Notes under the pieces: generated by a model
Told to the model about the DNA's origin: nothing
What the model saw: the letters and a program-made list of their open reading frames with translations, nothing else
Database searches by the model: none
Translations under genes and position numbers: made by a program
DNA from: Stratiolaelaps scimitus
Lineage: Eukaryota > Arthropoda > Arachnida > Mesostigmata > Laelapidae
Length of the DNA stretch: 64,000 nucleotides
Assembly (NCBI GenBank): GCA_019614645.1
Contig: JABWDB010000005.1
Span: forward strand, 18,341,001 to 18,405,000
Direction of reading: 5' to 3'
In this document: positions 50,603 through 64,000 of the stretch, piece after piece
Layout: each line of letters starts with the position of its first letter
How positions within the stretch are numbered: the stretch's first letter is position 1

Positions 50603-53600
50603 GAAATAATGTTTGCAGCTGAATCAGTGAGATACTATGGGAACAATCAGAGGACAAAGTGATGAAGTAGCTGTTGTTCTAATGTTTTAAAATACTGCGG
50701 GACAACCATCAAAAAAGTAACTCTTCATTTTGTTGTAAGTGAACGTCATTTTATGCCGACCTGTGTCTGCTCCTATTATGAATTAAATTAATTACTATTA
50801 TCACCGAACTTTCCAAATTGATCACTCTGTTTTCTAACTAAATATTTCGAAATGCATAACGACGTATGGTGTCCATGACAGATATATCATCAACCTAGAA
50901 TTGTGTCGCATTACGACCTTGAGCAACAACGATTGGCTGCGGTCGTTACCGCAGGAGCAATGGTCACGAACAAATTTTCGGCAGATTTTTATTCCGGCAG
51001 AGAGAAAGGGTGCTACTGATGCGCACTTACGATAAGCCGGTATTGAACAATTGCTATTATCTTCTTCTTAGACGAAAAGGCAGCAACATACTAAAAATAA
51101 TTATAATAATAATAATAATTATTATTATTATCATGATAATACCAACAGCCAGCACACAGGGTAATGGCAATTTTGTGTCGTACTTCTATTAGTATTATTA
51201 TTATTATCTGTTCGATATCGTGAGTTCGGTGCATTTTGCGGAGTCACTTGTTTAGCGCCGAGTGCCTTTCTGGGCCTTGACGTGAATTTCGCCCCCATCA
51301 GCTAAACTCGCGAGTGGAAGCTTTAGGGCGCGGCGTTGGACACCTTTGACCTCTATGAGTAGGTAGTTGGCTCGGCGGGCAACAGCAGTGTCCACCTATA
51401 GCCGCTCATGGGATGGCTGACTTCTGCATACCGCACCTCATGGCTACGCGGCGCAGCGCCTCGTAAATTTCTGCTTTTGTTGCTGCCGCCGACGCCACGA
51501 CTAGTGCTAAATACTAATACGCGTGTGATCACTTGTCTTGTCCCCCTCTACCGTAGTCCCATTACCCTTAAACGAGCACCGCTTAGACAACAGGCAACAA
51601 CCAGCGATAGACGGCAGGCAATCGTCATCCACGGGATGATTCAATTCGCACGACAGATTTAATAGTGAGATGATGAGAGGGCGAGCCTGCTGCCATGGTT
51701 ATACCTATTGAACTACGGCGAAATATTGCTTTGCGCGTGGAGATCGAATCTAGGGATTTTCCTCTAGATTCATAAATCGATTTTGATTGGCATTTAAACG
51801 AGACCTTCGCTGAAATTGTGATTATCGAGACAAAGCAACTGCGACTAAACAAACAACGACGAGATGACCAAAGCCACTAAATAGATAACAACTAGCGCGC
51901 GAGGGAGCATGTGGCCAAGGTCATACGGAGTGTCGCATCATTGCACATCATTGCATTCGAGTCCGCATGTTGATTCGGGCACCTGCCGATAGATCACCAT
52001 CGATTAGCAAGTAGATAGCTACACCGATAGTGGCGTGTCAATTCGCAATCCAACGGAACATCTATTCTCTGTGCTCGTGCCTCGCGGGATAAGACCGCAG
52101 AGTCATTGTTGGTTGGCCACAAGCGGCGGCCATAAGGCAAAGCCCAAATGCACACAGTGTTTCTATTGGCTGTAAGGCGTAAGCGTAGGCGAGTCGACAG
52201 GGATAGATCGACGAAGAATATCTGCATGTAAATTAGAATCATCATCCGCATCATCATCATCATGATCATCATCATCGCCGATAATATCAGCAGCAGCAGC
52301 AGACGAAGAAATAGTCTCTTGATACTTGGCACAGGCACGTAGCATAACCGCGCGTCTACGGAGGTGCCAATGCACAGGAGAGAAAAAGAAGAAGAAGATC
52401 ATTAAATGAAGGCTCAATTGCTCACCGGACCGCCCGGTCGTTTCCGATCGAGCGCCTATATAAGTAAGCACTCGCTTCATAGCATTCCCCTTCATTTCTC
52501 TCTCTCTCTCTCTACCGTTGTTCTGTTTCCTCCTCGATCTCGTATCTCTATAGGAAGGCCAAAACACCAAAAAGCCCGCAGTCAACACTACAGTCGCCAC
52601 CACCGCCACCGCCACGAGTCAACGTGGTTCTCTGTGGCATTCGCGAAGGAACGCGGATGAGCATCTGAGCTTAGTCTCCCCCGCGGCCTTTCGTACGCCT
52701 TTGGTGGCACTATCGTGGCATTCGCTGGTATCAGTAACATCGGCCACGACAGCAGCAGCAGCAGCGGTCATATACGCGTACAAACGAACGAATGAGTGAA
52801 CGAAGACGATAGCGGGTGTGTGAATTTAAATCGACGGGGCGGTTAGTCTGCCGCTCGGCTCTCCGACGGCTCTCGTCTCCGAATGACGACCAGACGGATC
52901 AGACACGAAGCCGACGCCCATCACTGCCGCTGCTGCCACTGCTGCTGCTACGGGCCGTCGGCTGAAGTGGCCGTGTTCCGACGGATGGAGAGAGGTCAGC
53001 GCTCATCTCTGACGGCGTTTACTGGTGAACAACGACGACGATCATCAGCATCGTGGTGGTGTTACCGCTGCTGCTTCAAAGACGGCAGCGTATGATTCCT
53101 CTCGCTGCTCAATTACGAACAGCTCAAGCAAAAACAAAACGGAAGAGGAGCGACGCGCATGTATATACAACTCGTACAAAATACTGGAATGAGATGTACG
53201 TAACGTTTTTGTTGTTGTTGATATTGTTATTGTTCATGTTGCTGCTGTCGCCGTCGCTGTCTTCGTTGGTGATGTTCCTGGAGCTTGTTCGTTGACGTTC
53301 GCAGGTTCGCTAGTGTCTGCGAATCAACGTCTACGACTGCAGTTGAGAGTCGTATACAATGTTTCGCAATGTTTTCATGCCAGTACAGAAATAGCCTGTA
53401 ACTAATCGAACGGCGGCGTAGTGTGTTTCGGCACGAAACGGAAAGACAACAGGAGCAATCGAGTGGACGGACGGGCGGGCGAGCGGTTGATCGGACAGGG
53501 ACAGCCAGAATAATGATCGAGGGAATTTTAAATCAATTAACAAGGTCAATTGATTAATCGATATCCTCGACGGACATTGAAAGGCCACTGTATCCATATG

Positions 53601-56600
53601 TCGCATTAGTCCGTTCTCTACCACGGATGCATACAAAGACGTCGGCCAAGTTCGGCTAATTATCCAAGGCCAAGCCAATGAATTATATAATTCGATTAGG
53701 TTACCAGAAGCAGATGGGTGCCCCGTTTCGCATAGGCTATTGTTAGATATGTTCGACAAGTCTGCAGTGGGCCAGCTTTTGTCAACAGATCAACACTTTG
53801 TTTATGCCTCGTCTCATTTATCGAACACGCGACAGCCATGAAATAGTGTTGTCATTTCATTTTTCCCAGATCGGATTTTCCCATCGGAAACTGCTGAAAC
53901 ATTGTGCTAGCAGAAAAAAACATTCGTATGGTGTACAATGGCACTGGACCGCATCGAATTGGATGTATATTCTATTTATTATGATTGTTCAACTGATGTG
54001 TTAAAAAATGTACGTTGTATAGCGGACGCGTCTGTTTTATCGATCCGGATCGTACTCAGCGGGAATGCATACATATTATAGAATAGATTTATATGCAATA
54101 TATTTACATTCACAATACGAACGGTTGTATTGCTTTCATCAGCAGTATTATCCCACCATATTATGCAAAACCGTTATATTAAGGCAAGTTGACTCTGGTG
54201 TTTGTCTAGACCTAAAAGTTAGAATGATATCTCAGCTCGAGTACTTCAACAAAGCGGCCCTAATTGTACTCTGTCCATCTCTAACGACTAGAACCCCTCA
54301 CTCCAATGAAGATTTTGACAAATCTTCACGATTAAGCCAAATGAACGCAGCGGGAAATAATATCGTGGTCTATCCACATGTGGTGTTCAGCCACCCGCCG
54401 CACTACGTTCAACTCCACTAGCCCGAACATTCATCGCTTATTGATTTTACCACCCAAGGCAAAGGTCCAGGTAAGAGACATGACTGATAAAATTGTTGTT
54501 ATTGTTACGAACAAACAAGAAATATGAACAAACAGTCCTGATCCAGCTCTGATTCATAATTCAAGCGTCCGCAGTCTGCCGCCAATGACCTGCAGTGTCA
54601 TCTTCGCCCACCTTCAACCTAGGTTCACCCTCGACCCCATTTGCTTCACTCTCAATGATACTTACTGTCTTCTACCTAAGCTATTTCTGTTTTTTTTTTC
54701 TATATTTCTCTCTTTCTCTCTGTCTGTCTCACTTCTTCGTGTTTGCTGGTAGCCGCCTATTGTGTGTTAGCGTAATTACTCAATCTCGTCTTCTTTCTCT
54801 CATTTTATTGTTATAGCAGCAGCTATCTCTTCCCGTTCGTTTTGCTGCTGCTGCTGTTGTTGTTGTCGTTTCCTGTACACCGTCGTCATTTTTCGACCCC
54901 ACTGTCCGCTGCTGAGGGTCCTTCAATAGGCTCTCTGGCTTCATCTAAGCTAAAAACAGAGTGATATGGGCAGGGGCCGATTAGAGGCCAATTATCATAA
55001 TTCAATAACACAGATGATGAAGAAGAAGATGAAGAGGAGTAAAGGGACCGCAGCAGCAGCAGTAAGGCAAAACAAGTGAGAAGAGAGAAGGAACGCACAC
55101 GCGAAGACCGACCATGCTTTATCGCGTATCGAGTTGCCGCATGCTGCTTGCCGAATTTTCGACAGCCATAGCAGCAGCAGCAGCCGCAGCAGCAGCAAAG
55201 TCAATGAGAGTCAGAGGTGTCGCTTGCTGCCGGTAGGCAGCGGACAACACAATCATCGATGGTGTGTCGTTGCTGCGGCCGAATGGCTTGACTGGTCCGC
55301 CCGTCGGTTGGTTGGCTGGTTGCTCGATCGAGAGGCCGCACACACACGTCGCTTGCTTGGCACGGCCACACGATCGCACAGCTTTCGACCGTCAGCCGCT
55401 CCATAGGGCCGACCGATGCGGTGGTACTTGGCCACATCATCTTTGCTGCTGCTGCTGCCTTGGGGAACAAGCGCGCCAGTCGGATCGCATGCGCTCCCGG
55501 GGTGGTCCCCAGGGGTCGGACGGGACAGTCTGCCGATGATCGGACTGTGCCGGCAAAAACGGCTATGAAACGTGCCAGACTTAAACAGTCAGTTCCTCTA
55601 TAAGCTTCTCTTAGAAGCAACAGCAGCAGCAGCAGCAGCAGTGAAGACGTTGTCGACGCAGCGATTCCCTTTGCTATCTGCCGCTGATGGCTCACTTTGT
55701 AAGCGAACCAACACCAACGTTCGAATGTATGTGGCGTACATCTTTATCCATTGGCGCCCGATGCTACGGCAGATTCGTCGTGTGCCGAAACAAGTCGAAT
55801 TGAAGAACAGTTATCGTGCGAAGTTCGGGTAACAGCGCGACCTGAACCAAATGTCGTCGAGATAACGGCCGCTGCCTGTTACTAACGGAAATCGCCAATT
55901 GAATTACGTTGACTGTATTCACGGCGTTGTTCACAACTCTCTGTACGTGTATGTGTGTGTCAGAGAGAGAAAGGCGAGAGAGAGAGAGAAAGTAAAGGAT
56001 ATTTTAATTACAACAACTAATTCGACTAAAAATTAGGTTGTAATTAAAAGAAAAATATTAACATTATCGTTGTAAAGCATGCTCAAACATTTGAAAGTCT
56101 GTTGTGTAGTGGACAACTGACTTGCGGTAAACATATGCCCAATTGGAATAAACAACAAACCCAGGAACGTCTCGAACGGTTGATTTCGTTTCTTTGGAAA
56201 CCACGAAACAAATTGCAGAATTCAACAAAACAATACGTCCACGGTTATTTTACATCCGCTTCCATTATCGTCTTTGTGCAGAGCAGAGGGTCACCAAAAA
56301 GTAATAATGATAATCATTTAGTGACACCCACCCGCTTGTTGGGGCCACCAGTGATCGCTCTCCCGGACGCCTCTAGTGCCTCCACGTCCACCACATCTTC
56401 GCGTACAAGTCGAGAAACCAATAAAACCGGTCCCGTTGCTTCGAATCTATGCCGAGTGTTTTATCCATATTTCGAATCATATTTCGATCGGGATCGTCCC
56501 CTATGGCTATGAGCCCTAACCAACGCCTCCAGCCCGCGCAAGCTATGAGCGAATGAGTTCTCGACACCAACGACGCTTAAGGGGAACGTGTCATTAGTTT

Positions 56601-59600
56601 CATCATCATCATCGCCATCATTCGATTGCTTCTTACGCGAGACAAATTGCTGATTAGTCCCCCCCCTCTCTCTCTCTCTCTCTATTGTAGCTGTAATAGA
56701 AATAGTAGAAGTCAACCAAGTTTGTCACTATTTCGCCAGTCATCGAAGCGAAGATGACACTTTCACCCATTGGCGCGTGTTTCTAACAGCAACAAGTCAC
56801 CCGACCGATAGCAATCTTGCTTATCACTCGATTAGTGAGCATGTCCCTGAAAGTACAAATCGCCAACTTAAACATCGGTGCCGACATGGGCAAAGTTAGA
56901 GGGACACCGGCCAATTACAAACGGACAACGACGTTTGGAGATGCATGTGAGGATGGAGAACGAATGGAAAACACGATGATAGACTCGATGTGGGCGGATC
57001 CCCACCCGACCACAGCAGTCGACGAGCGCGGAGTCACTTCGCGAATGCCGCCGCGCCTTGCTACTGGCCTCCCCCTGCGGGCTCAGAGACCGCCGGGATT
57101 CTAGGTAAGAGCGCGCAGTGAACGAGACGGCAGAACAGAAGAGGCTTCATAGATTCATGGTTTCGTTTTAATTCTTTGACTTTGACAAATAGCTGCTTGA
57201 GAAAGAGATGATGGAAATGACAATGCTGACGCCCTCTTGCATCGGCCACCTTGATAGGTCGCTGGGAGCTATGATGCCACTTGAATGTCGGCGGCATCCG
57301 AGTGCTTGAGGTGCTAACATTCTACACAGCTTGAGGAATGGCACCCAATGAATGAGTCGTGGTCGTTTGGGTCAACTAAAATGGGCGAAACCTCCTAAAT
57401 AGATAGGAAATGAAATATATATATATATATATAGTAAGGAGACACGGCTTGAATACGCCCCGTAACATCGATGCCTTCGAGTGTGTCACATAACCTGTGC
57501 ACGATTCCGCTTTTGAAACGTGACGAGAGAAACGATCTTGAAATAAAGACAGTGCCTCACTAAGAGATCATATAGCTCATAGTCGAATAGCCCTAGTTGG
57601 TGGTTTAAACAGATCCAAACTTCAATAATATATAATATATATATTGTTGAATTCAATTAGCTGTCAATAGTGAAAAGTAATAATAGTTTTGAGAGCGTTG
57701 ATAATTAGGTGCTTTGCCATTTCGTGAACCTGTTCAATTGTCTTCCTCTTCGTACGAGGTCTTTCCATTGTTTAAAGTTGCGTATTTTCTGTCATTTTTC
57801 GTCATGTTCTGTCACGTAATTATTATTATTATGATAAGTACTGTAATATTACTAATGTCCATTTTAATCGTGGGTATATACACCTAATGCATTTCATCAT
57901 TGTTTTAAGAAGAAGTGGTTATTAAGGGAGCGGGCCTATATGTATATGTTTGTACGATACGTAAGCTGCGTGAGGCATTCTCTGAAGCTCAATCCATTCC
58001 CTCCCTTGTCCGGCGTCCCAGCTAACACGAAAAACGCTGTTCGATAAATAAAGAACAACGCTGCGCTACACAGGGTATCCGAGGAGCGATTTCGACGTTG
58101 GCAACGACACCCCATAGACATTTTAATGGATGCTCTATTTTTTTTTTTCAATAACGATATTGTCCAACCGTTTAGCATAATGTTCTATTGTCTTGTTCAA
58201 TTCAAGCGTTGCTCACGTCAAAGTTGTTTCAGGATGAACAAAGGCAGCACCAGCAGCGGCGGCAACAACAACAACAACAACTACTACAACACAGGGCTCT
58301 ATGGTCACTCCTTTACTGTCGGCACTGTTCCATCGGCTTCAGCAGCAACTTGGCCCACGTACCGTGGTTAACAAGGCTGCTGTATCGGAGGATACATAAT
58401 ATGATTGTCTTCGTGCGGGAATGACCGCCTCTCGGTCCTGTGTGCGAACAAAAAAACATCAGCTCTGGCGGCTCCGATTCGCCAATACGTGTATCACACG
58501 CCTTGTGTTCTCATACGACTTGACACCGCATGGCAATTATTTCACCGAGGTGGAAGCAAGAGTATTATGATTATCTTCGATTGATGGTTCAATAGTGAAA
58601 AGGAAAGTACACTCTGTTCGACAAATGAAAATTGTCTGTTCATTGTATTACAATTATTGTTGTTGTTATTATTATTATGCATTTTTCTTTGTGCGTTGTT
58701 TACCGTGCGTTGTTCCATGAAACAATGGACTTCGTCGAACGACAGATGGATCTGTGATATCAATCAGTGAACAAAAAATGGTTGCACGGTCATCTGATGA
58801 GAACGACGACACATCTGTAACAAAATCTAACCTCCTTACGGATGCCTCCTTATTAAACCCGAACTATTTCGGATGCAGCGTGTCCTGAGCAGGCTAGGTC
58901 ATCTACGAGGGAGCAGAAGGAGCACTCGGCGTCCTGCGACCTTGTGCATTTGGGTCAATACACGAGCGCGCACATTGTTCATCAATTGAAGCCGTCGCTA
59001 GAGTATCATCGTCTTACGACGCGCTTGAATTGTATTGGAGTTAACGCTGAGAGCATTGCTAAGCACGGCTAGAGACAGCAACTTGTGTTATACATCTGGT
59101 GGCAACGCTAGTGGTGCTGGTGGTGGTGGTGTCGAGACAAATGATAAATCGGATATCGCGTACCAACACTTTATCCGAGTCCATCGTCTGTGCGTCGGCC
59201 GCGAGAACTGCGGACAGTCGCTCTACGAAGGGCTCAGGTGGCGAGACCGACCACCCGCCAAGAGACCGAAGAAAAAAGAACTGAGAGAGAGAGAGAGAGA
59301 CACGCACACACATCTTCTACCGAAGAATCATCGAAGAATGGCCACGAACCGCTGATAGGGATAACCGTAGACGAACGGACGGACGGACGTCGACAAGAGC
59401 CTCGACGACACCAAAGGTACGTCGCCTGTCAGGCAGCCGTAGAAAGCCTTCTTGCTTGTCTACTGCAAGAAGAGCTTTGTTGGTTGTATGTGATAGTGAT
59501 TTTGATTCTGGCAATGACTCAGTTGAAGACGCCGTTGATTACGTAGCGTCCACTAGCATCGCCGCAATCGTCGCTGGTCGGGCCGATACAAGATACCACC

Positions 59601-62600
59601 AGCAGGTACGAGGAGGGCCAACCAGGAAATTAATAGAACAGCAGTGATAGCAATAGCAAATGTATATGGCGAATATCGATGTACGATGATGACCAACGAC
59701 AAACCAACACCGGCTTGGCGGCGTTACGTAGCAGTGACGATTGAATTTAGCCAATACGACGAGTGTCGGTGGTAAGACAGCAGAATGTGATGATAGAAAT
59801 ATCAGTACAATGAGAAGTTTTTCCTTGAGTTGCTGTGAGCTTGTTATTTGGTTCACATTAATAATAATAATAATAATTGTACTCGCAAAATGTGTCGAGG
59901 GCATAGAGCGATGAGGCAATGATGCTCTGAATCGATACCAAGGAACGCCTTCGTCGGGGTCGGCAAATACTGCAAGTTACATAGCGACATTACAACGAAA
60001 TGATTGCGCAGTCGAACGGATAATGTACGACACTAACGAATAATACACAAGCTCGAAAAGAACATCCAGACATAATAACCTAGGTAAAAACAAGGGACAG
60101 CCTGCTCCAGCTCATTGTACTTTACATCATGCAGAAAACACGCGACGTCAGAGGCATTCGTGGACGAAAACCATTCGTCCACAATGTAACACAACTTTAC
60201 GACACAGGTAGGCACCTAGGTAGGTTGGTAGGTCACTCTCATGTTCTCAACAGCAGATACTCGCATCTACATATCTACCTATTTCTAATGTGACATATAC
60301 ATTCGTCTGTATGCTCCGCCGCCCTTCTCATTATCGCCCACTTCGCGTCTTCTGCCACCGGAATACGCGAACGCCGACAACAGGCCGCAGGATTCGAATG
60401 CACACGCGACCCGTAATACGCAGCTGGGGGATTCAAACGAGCCGCCAATTCATTAATCAGTGGATGTATCATCAACAAAGAATAAAGGTGGCGGCGAGTA
60501 GTTCTTCGGTTGTGCGTCTCCCAGAGGAGGAGTCTTTTAGTTTTTCGCGATTTCACCTATCCTCTCTCTCTCTCTCTCTCTCTCTGTCTCGCTCTGCTCA
60601 TTTCAACGCTTTTGAACATCTCTAAAGTGGGGCTAGCAGCTCGAGCAGTACGTGCTGGGATATCGGCAAAGCTTTCGACCCGACGGGCACAGTCGCCCGT
60701 GGATAACGTTGATCTGTCTGCTGGTATAGATTCACCCCTCGGTGGTGGCGTGTCTCCTCGTCGCCAACGACGGGACGTCATCGGCAGCTTCTTATGGGGC
60801 TTAGTAATGAGTTGTTCTCAGTTGTCGAGCGATTGCCGCTGCGGCGGCCACCACACTGCCACCATTCTGACTACAGAAGACCGACTGTTGACTGTTGCTC
60901 TGGCGCTGGTGCTATCGATGCTGCAGCGCGGCCCTCACTCACACACTCGTAGCAATCTCTCACTTCTGCTGCTGCTGATGCTGCTTCAGCGGCTGCTGCT
61001 GACTGGAGCTCTTGGTGATCTTACCTAATGTCACTTACGAACGGCGGCAGCGGCGTCAGCTGCAACGGGCTCCAGCTGAGAGCCTCTCGCCTCTGGGCCG
61101 CAACGGGCGCAGAGACCACCCAGAGGGCGCTGGGCCTTTCATCTTCGGCCGACGCCGGACCGGTCCGTTCGGAGTCGTCAATACAAAACAGCAACAAGCT
61201 CAGTAACAACTGCGACGACATTACGTTCCTGCTGTTGTTGATCATCAGTCGTCGGACAGAGGACAGCAGCAGCTAGCGGCCGAAAATGTGACATTTGGCC
61301 GCCACCGGACGACTCTACAAAGGATTTGTAAGGAAAGACTGAAGAGTGTGACACCTTAATGAGCCTGCCGACGATGAGAACCCTTCAACATGCAAAGCAG
61401 TGCACACTAAATGCTGGGACCTCGCTCGAAAACAGATATCGCAATATGGGGTGTCACTACTGGAGACTTCATGACAACGCATTAAAACCGAGACGTGCAT
61501 AGGTTCGAGATCGAATTCGAATTCCCTGATTCACTCAGGGTCCAAGGGTCTAATTGAAGTTCTCCGTCGCTCGATGTACATCCGTAATGCCGACAAACGT
61601 CTCAATTCCATCTCATCCCAGCTCATCATTCTACAATCGTCCGACAACATGGCTACTAGATCTGACTTAGACAGATCCTCAATGCCATCTAGCTGTTCCG
61701 CCCGTCAGGTACAGCCCAACACAACTTGATGCTCTCGAGCATCTCCAGCGGCTCAACGATCAACGTGGTAAGCAGTAACAGTATTAACGTACTCATTGAT
61801 TGCCCTGCCGTCCTTTTGCGCGCAGTATCGCGTTGTAGGGCTGCGTTGTAGGTGTGCATGCCTCTGACATTTCGCTCTGCGACTGCCATCAGCAGCAGCA
61901 CCACCACCACCAGCGGCACCGTCATACGCTACTCGTTGATTATTCCGCCGCGCCGACAAACGCGACGTAGTGCGTAGTGTACTCTTCCTCAAGGCTCAGG
62001 ACATGGCCTGAATAGTCACGTGTGCCGGACGTAGGATCATAGAAGGCGTAGAGGGGCGCGTCTTGACGCAGCAGCAACAGCAACACGGACACCACCATCG
62101 TGCAGGCAACAACTAGCAGGCACTGGCAGACACGTCGACGGCAACAACAACGGCAAGAGATTCGACGCCGGTGCCACCGTCATAGATCGGATAGGGCACA
62201 TGTATACATACCCTTCGTGTTCGTGGTTCATTATCGCTCTGCTGTACTGCATCTTACTACTGGTTACTACTACCGGCGACCGGGTGGTCCGCTCCCGACG
62301 TGGTGAATAGCCAACCACGCCAACGCGGGCAGTAGGCATACAGGAATGACATTGGATTGTTCTCTCATACCATCACACACTCTCCTGGTTTCTGTCCCAA
62401 TGTGTCCACGACCAGGGAGTCATCTTTGGACCAGTCATAGATGGCGGAGCTGACGAAATACAACATGTTTCTCGATAACTTGTTGTTCACCTCGTCGGAA
62501 CGTTACGTGAGGCAATAATAGCCGATTTCCCACCCTCAACTGCTTATTGCGGTTACTGTTCAATGGATGTGCTGGTAGTGGACCCCACCCAGCTTGGTCA

Positions 62601-63720
62601 GGTACTCCAAGCACAGCTACTCTGGTCCAGCTTCGATAGGCGGTTGGGTGATCCCGACTGACTGTGCTGTAGCCAGTCAGATCGGCGAGTTTCCAACGCA
62701 GCCACCAGTGCATGTGCCACTCACGAAATGGAGTGGAACGCGACTATTGTGGATCATGACCCATTGTCCATTTAACGCTTTTCATATAACGAACGCATAC
62801 TGAAATCGAACACTATAGAGAGGGCGATTCATCGGAGCAAGGTAAGTTCGGGGTAAGTTTGGCCTGGTCGCTTGCGCGCCTTTCAAAGAGCATAGATCCG
62901 CAGTTAATGTAATGGTGTATCATGCGTTGCTGCGACAGCCGTTGGACCTCATATGAGCGACCGTTTATGGAAAATGACACGAAGTGTAACTGCCATACGA
63001 TAAAGAGAGAGAGAGATAGAAAAACAAGATAAACTCTTTTTTATTCACTTTTGGCACCATTACACCACAGATTTCTCATGACGAAAATGTTCATGACAGC
63101 AAATCCTTTGTGGCGTTTTGGCAACACAAAATGGTTTCTTTTGAAAAAAAAGCCCCTAAACGCTCGCCCATTGAGATACATACAGACGTAAAGCGCGAAG
63201 TACAACGAACAGATGGGAACGGATGACGCTGTTTCACATCTGAATCTAACAAAGAATAATAATAACATGTCTAATATTGGATTTCTCTGTTGTCCACTTG
63301 AGTAATATATAACTTCAATGAATGAAGGAATATGACCCGCTGACTCATGTGTGTCCATGTTGAACCATAGTTTGACACAATCAATTTGAGGTGTTCAAAT
63401 GTTCATGTGTTCTTTAATCTAACATAATCGTAACGTCTCTCTTATGCTGGGTAATGCTGCAAAATGATAACTCCTCCATTATATCGGGGCAGGGTCGAGA
63501 CGTCTACGAGGCATTTCCATATTGCCCATATCCACAAACTTCAGCTGTCCGTCGCGACAAATATCTACAATCAAATGCATATGATGCACGCAGCCTGACA
63601 CCAACGAATAGATGACGAAACTGCATTAGCAAAAAATGTATGAACCGAGAAACAAGATAGCCGTCTTGCCTGGGAAGGCCATTGACCAACAGCACCTCTC
63701 GCTTCGATGGGTACGTTCAA

Positions 63721-63742
63721 CCGATCTCTCGAAAGAGATCGG
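63721..63742. other. Perfect 9-bp stem with CGAA loop
   Basis: CCGATCTCT (63721-63729) pairs with AGAGATCGG (63734-63742) around the tetraloop CGAA. No context suggests a function. Confidence 0.6.
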
Positions 63743-64000
63743 CGTCCTGCAACGGCTGTTTCTCACAACGCGGTAATGTTGTCCCCTATGCCATTGTCGC
63801 GGCCGGAATTCAACCGCCCGACTATTATAATTATTATTGTTATTGTCGAAATTAGAAATAGCCATTTATGACTTCAATGAGTTATCAGCATATTGACTAA
63901 ATATAAAAACAAATACCTGCTCGTGCTATACATGCTTGCAGAGCCAGCCCTACAAAATACACCGGAGCCCCAACGTAGTGCACATACACACACACACAAC

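Noticed and set aside
53331..53759. 142-codon minus-strand open frame as a Pax3/7 upstream exon
   Set aside because: The translation has no paired-domain or octapeptide motif and no suitable splice sites.
61021..61245. Minus-strand frame ending at a GTAAGA donor as a gene exon
   Set aside because: Low-complexity GC-rich sequence, no recognised motif and no partner exon.

Overview
This is eukaryotic, almost certainly arthropod, genomic DNA. The genes are split by introns with GT..AG borders, intron lengths run from about 180 bp to more than 12 kb, (TA)n, (GA)n and CAG/CTG-type simple repeats are very dense, and there is a mariner element plus remnants of non-LTR elements. Gene content (a Pax3/7 homeobox gene, a kelch-repeat protein and a secreted Cys-rich precursor) fits an arthropod. 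The overall look would suit a chelicerate such as a mite, but that lineage call is an inference. No bacterial features are present.

Layout. (1) 353-4523, + strand: six 3' exons of a secreted-type protein with several basic cleavage-like sites and a C-terminal phospholipase-A2-like cysteine domain. Its 5' end lies outside the window. A full-length mariner element (1671-2955) with one in-frame stop sits in one intron, inserted in a (TA)n tract. (2) 4524-16406: about 12 kb without recognisable coding sequence; the GC-rich 11.0-14.3 kb part probably holds the promoter and a 5' noncoding exon of the next gene. (3) 16407-23855, + strand: an 11-exon gene of about 989 aa with five complete kelch blades, mostly one per exon, and a sixth blade that appears to be split by a roughly 660-residue low-complexity insertion. 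(4) 23856-33436: noncoding, repeat-rich. (5) 33437-36663: a near-perfect 3.2 kb palindrome with two arms of about 1.6 kb and a 25 bp spacer. (6) 36696-50536, - strand: the last three coding exons of a Pax3/7 (paired/gooseberry class) gene. The homeodomain is split by a 12.4 kb intron that contains a tRNA-derived SINE with a target-site duplication and a decayed LINE reverse transcriptase. The paired-box exons must lie beyond position 64000. (7) 50537-64000: Pax intron or intergenic DNA without recognised exons.

The three genes show no functional link. The most unusual items are the palindrome, which starts 33 bp beyond the Pax3/7 stop codon and so probably forms much of its 3' UTR or downstream DNA, and the kelch propeller whose last blade seems to be completed by the extreme C-terminus.

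All exon borders were read by eye from splice motifs and reading-frame continuity. No transcript or database evidence was available.
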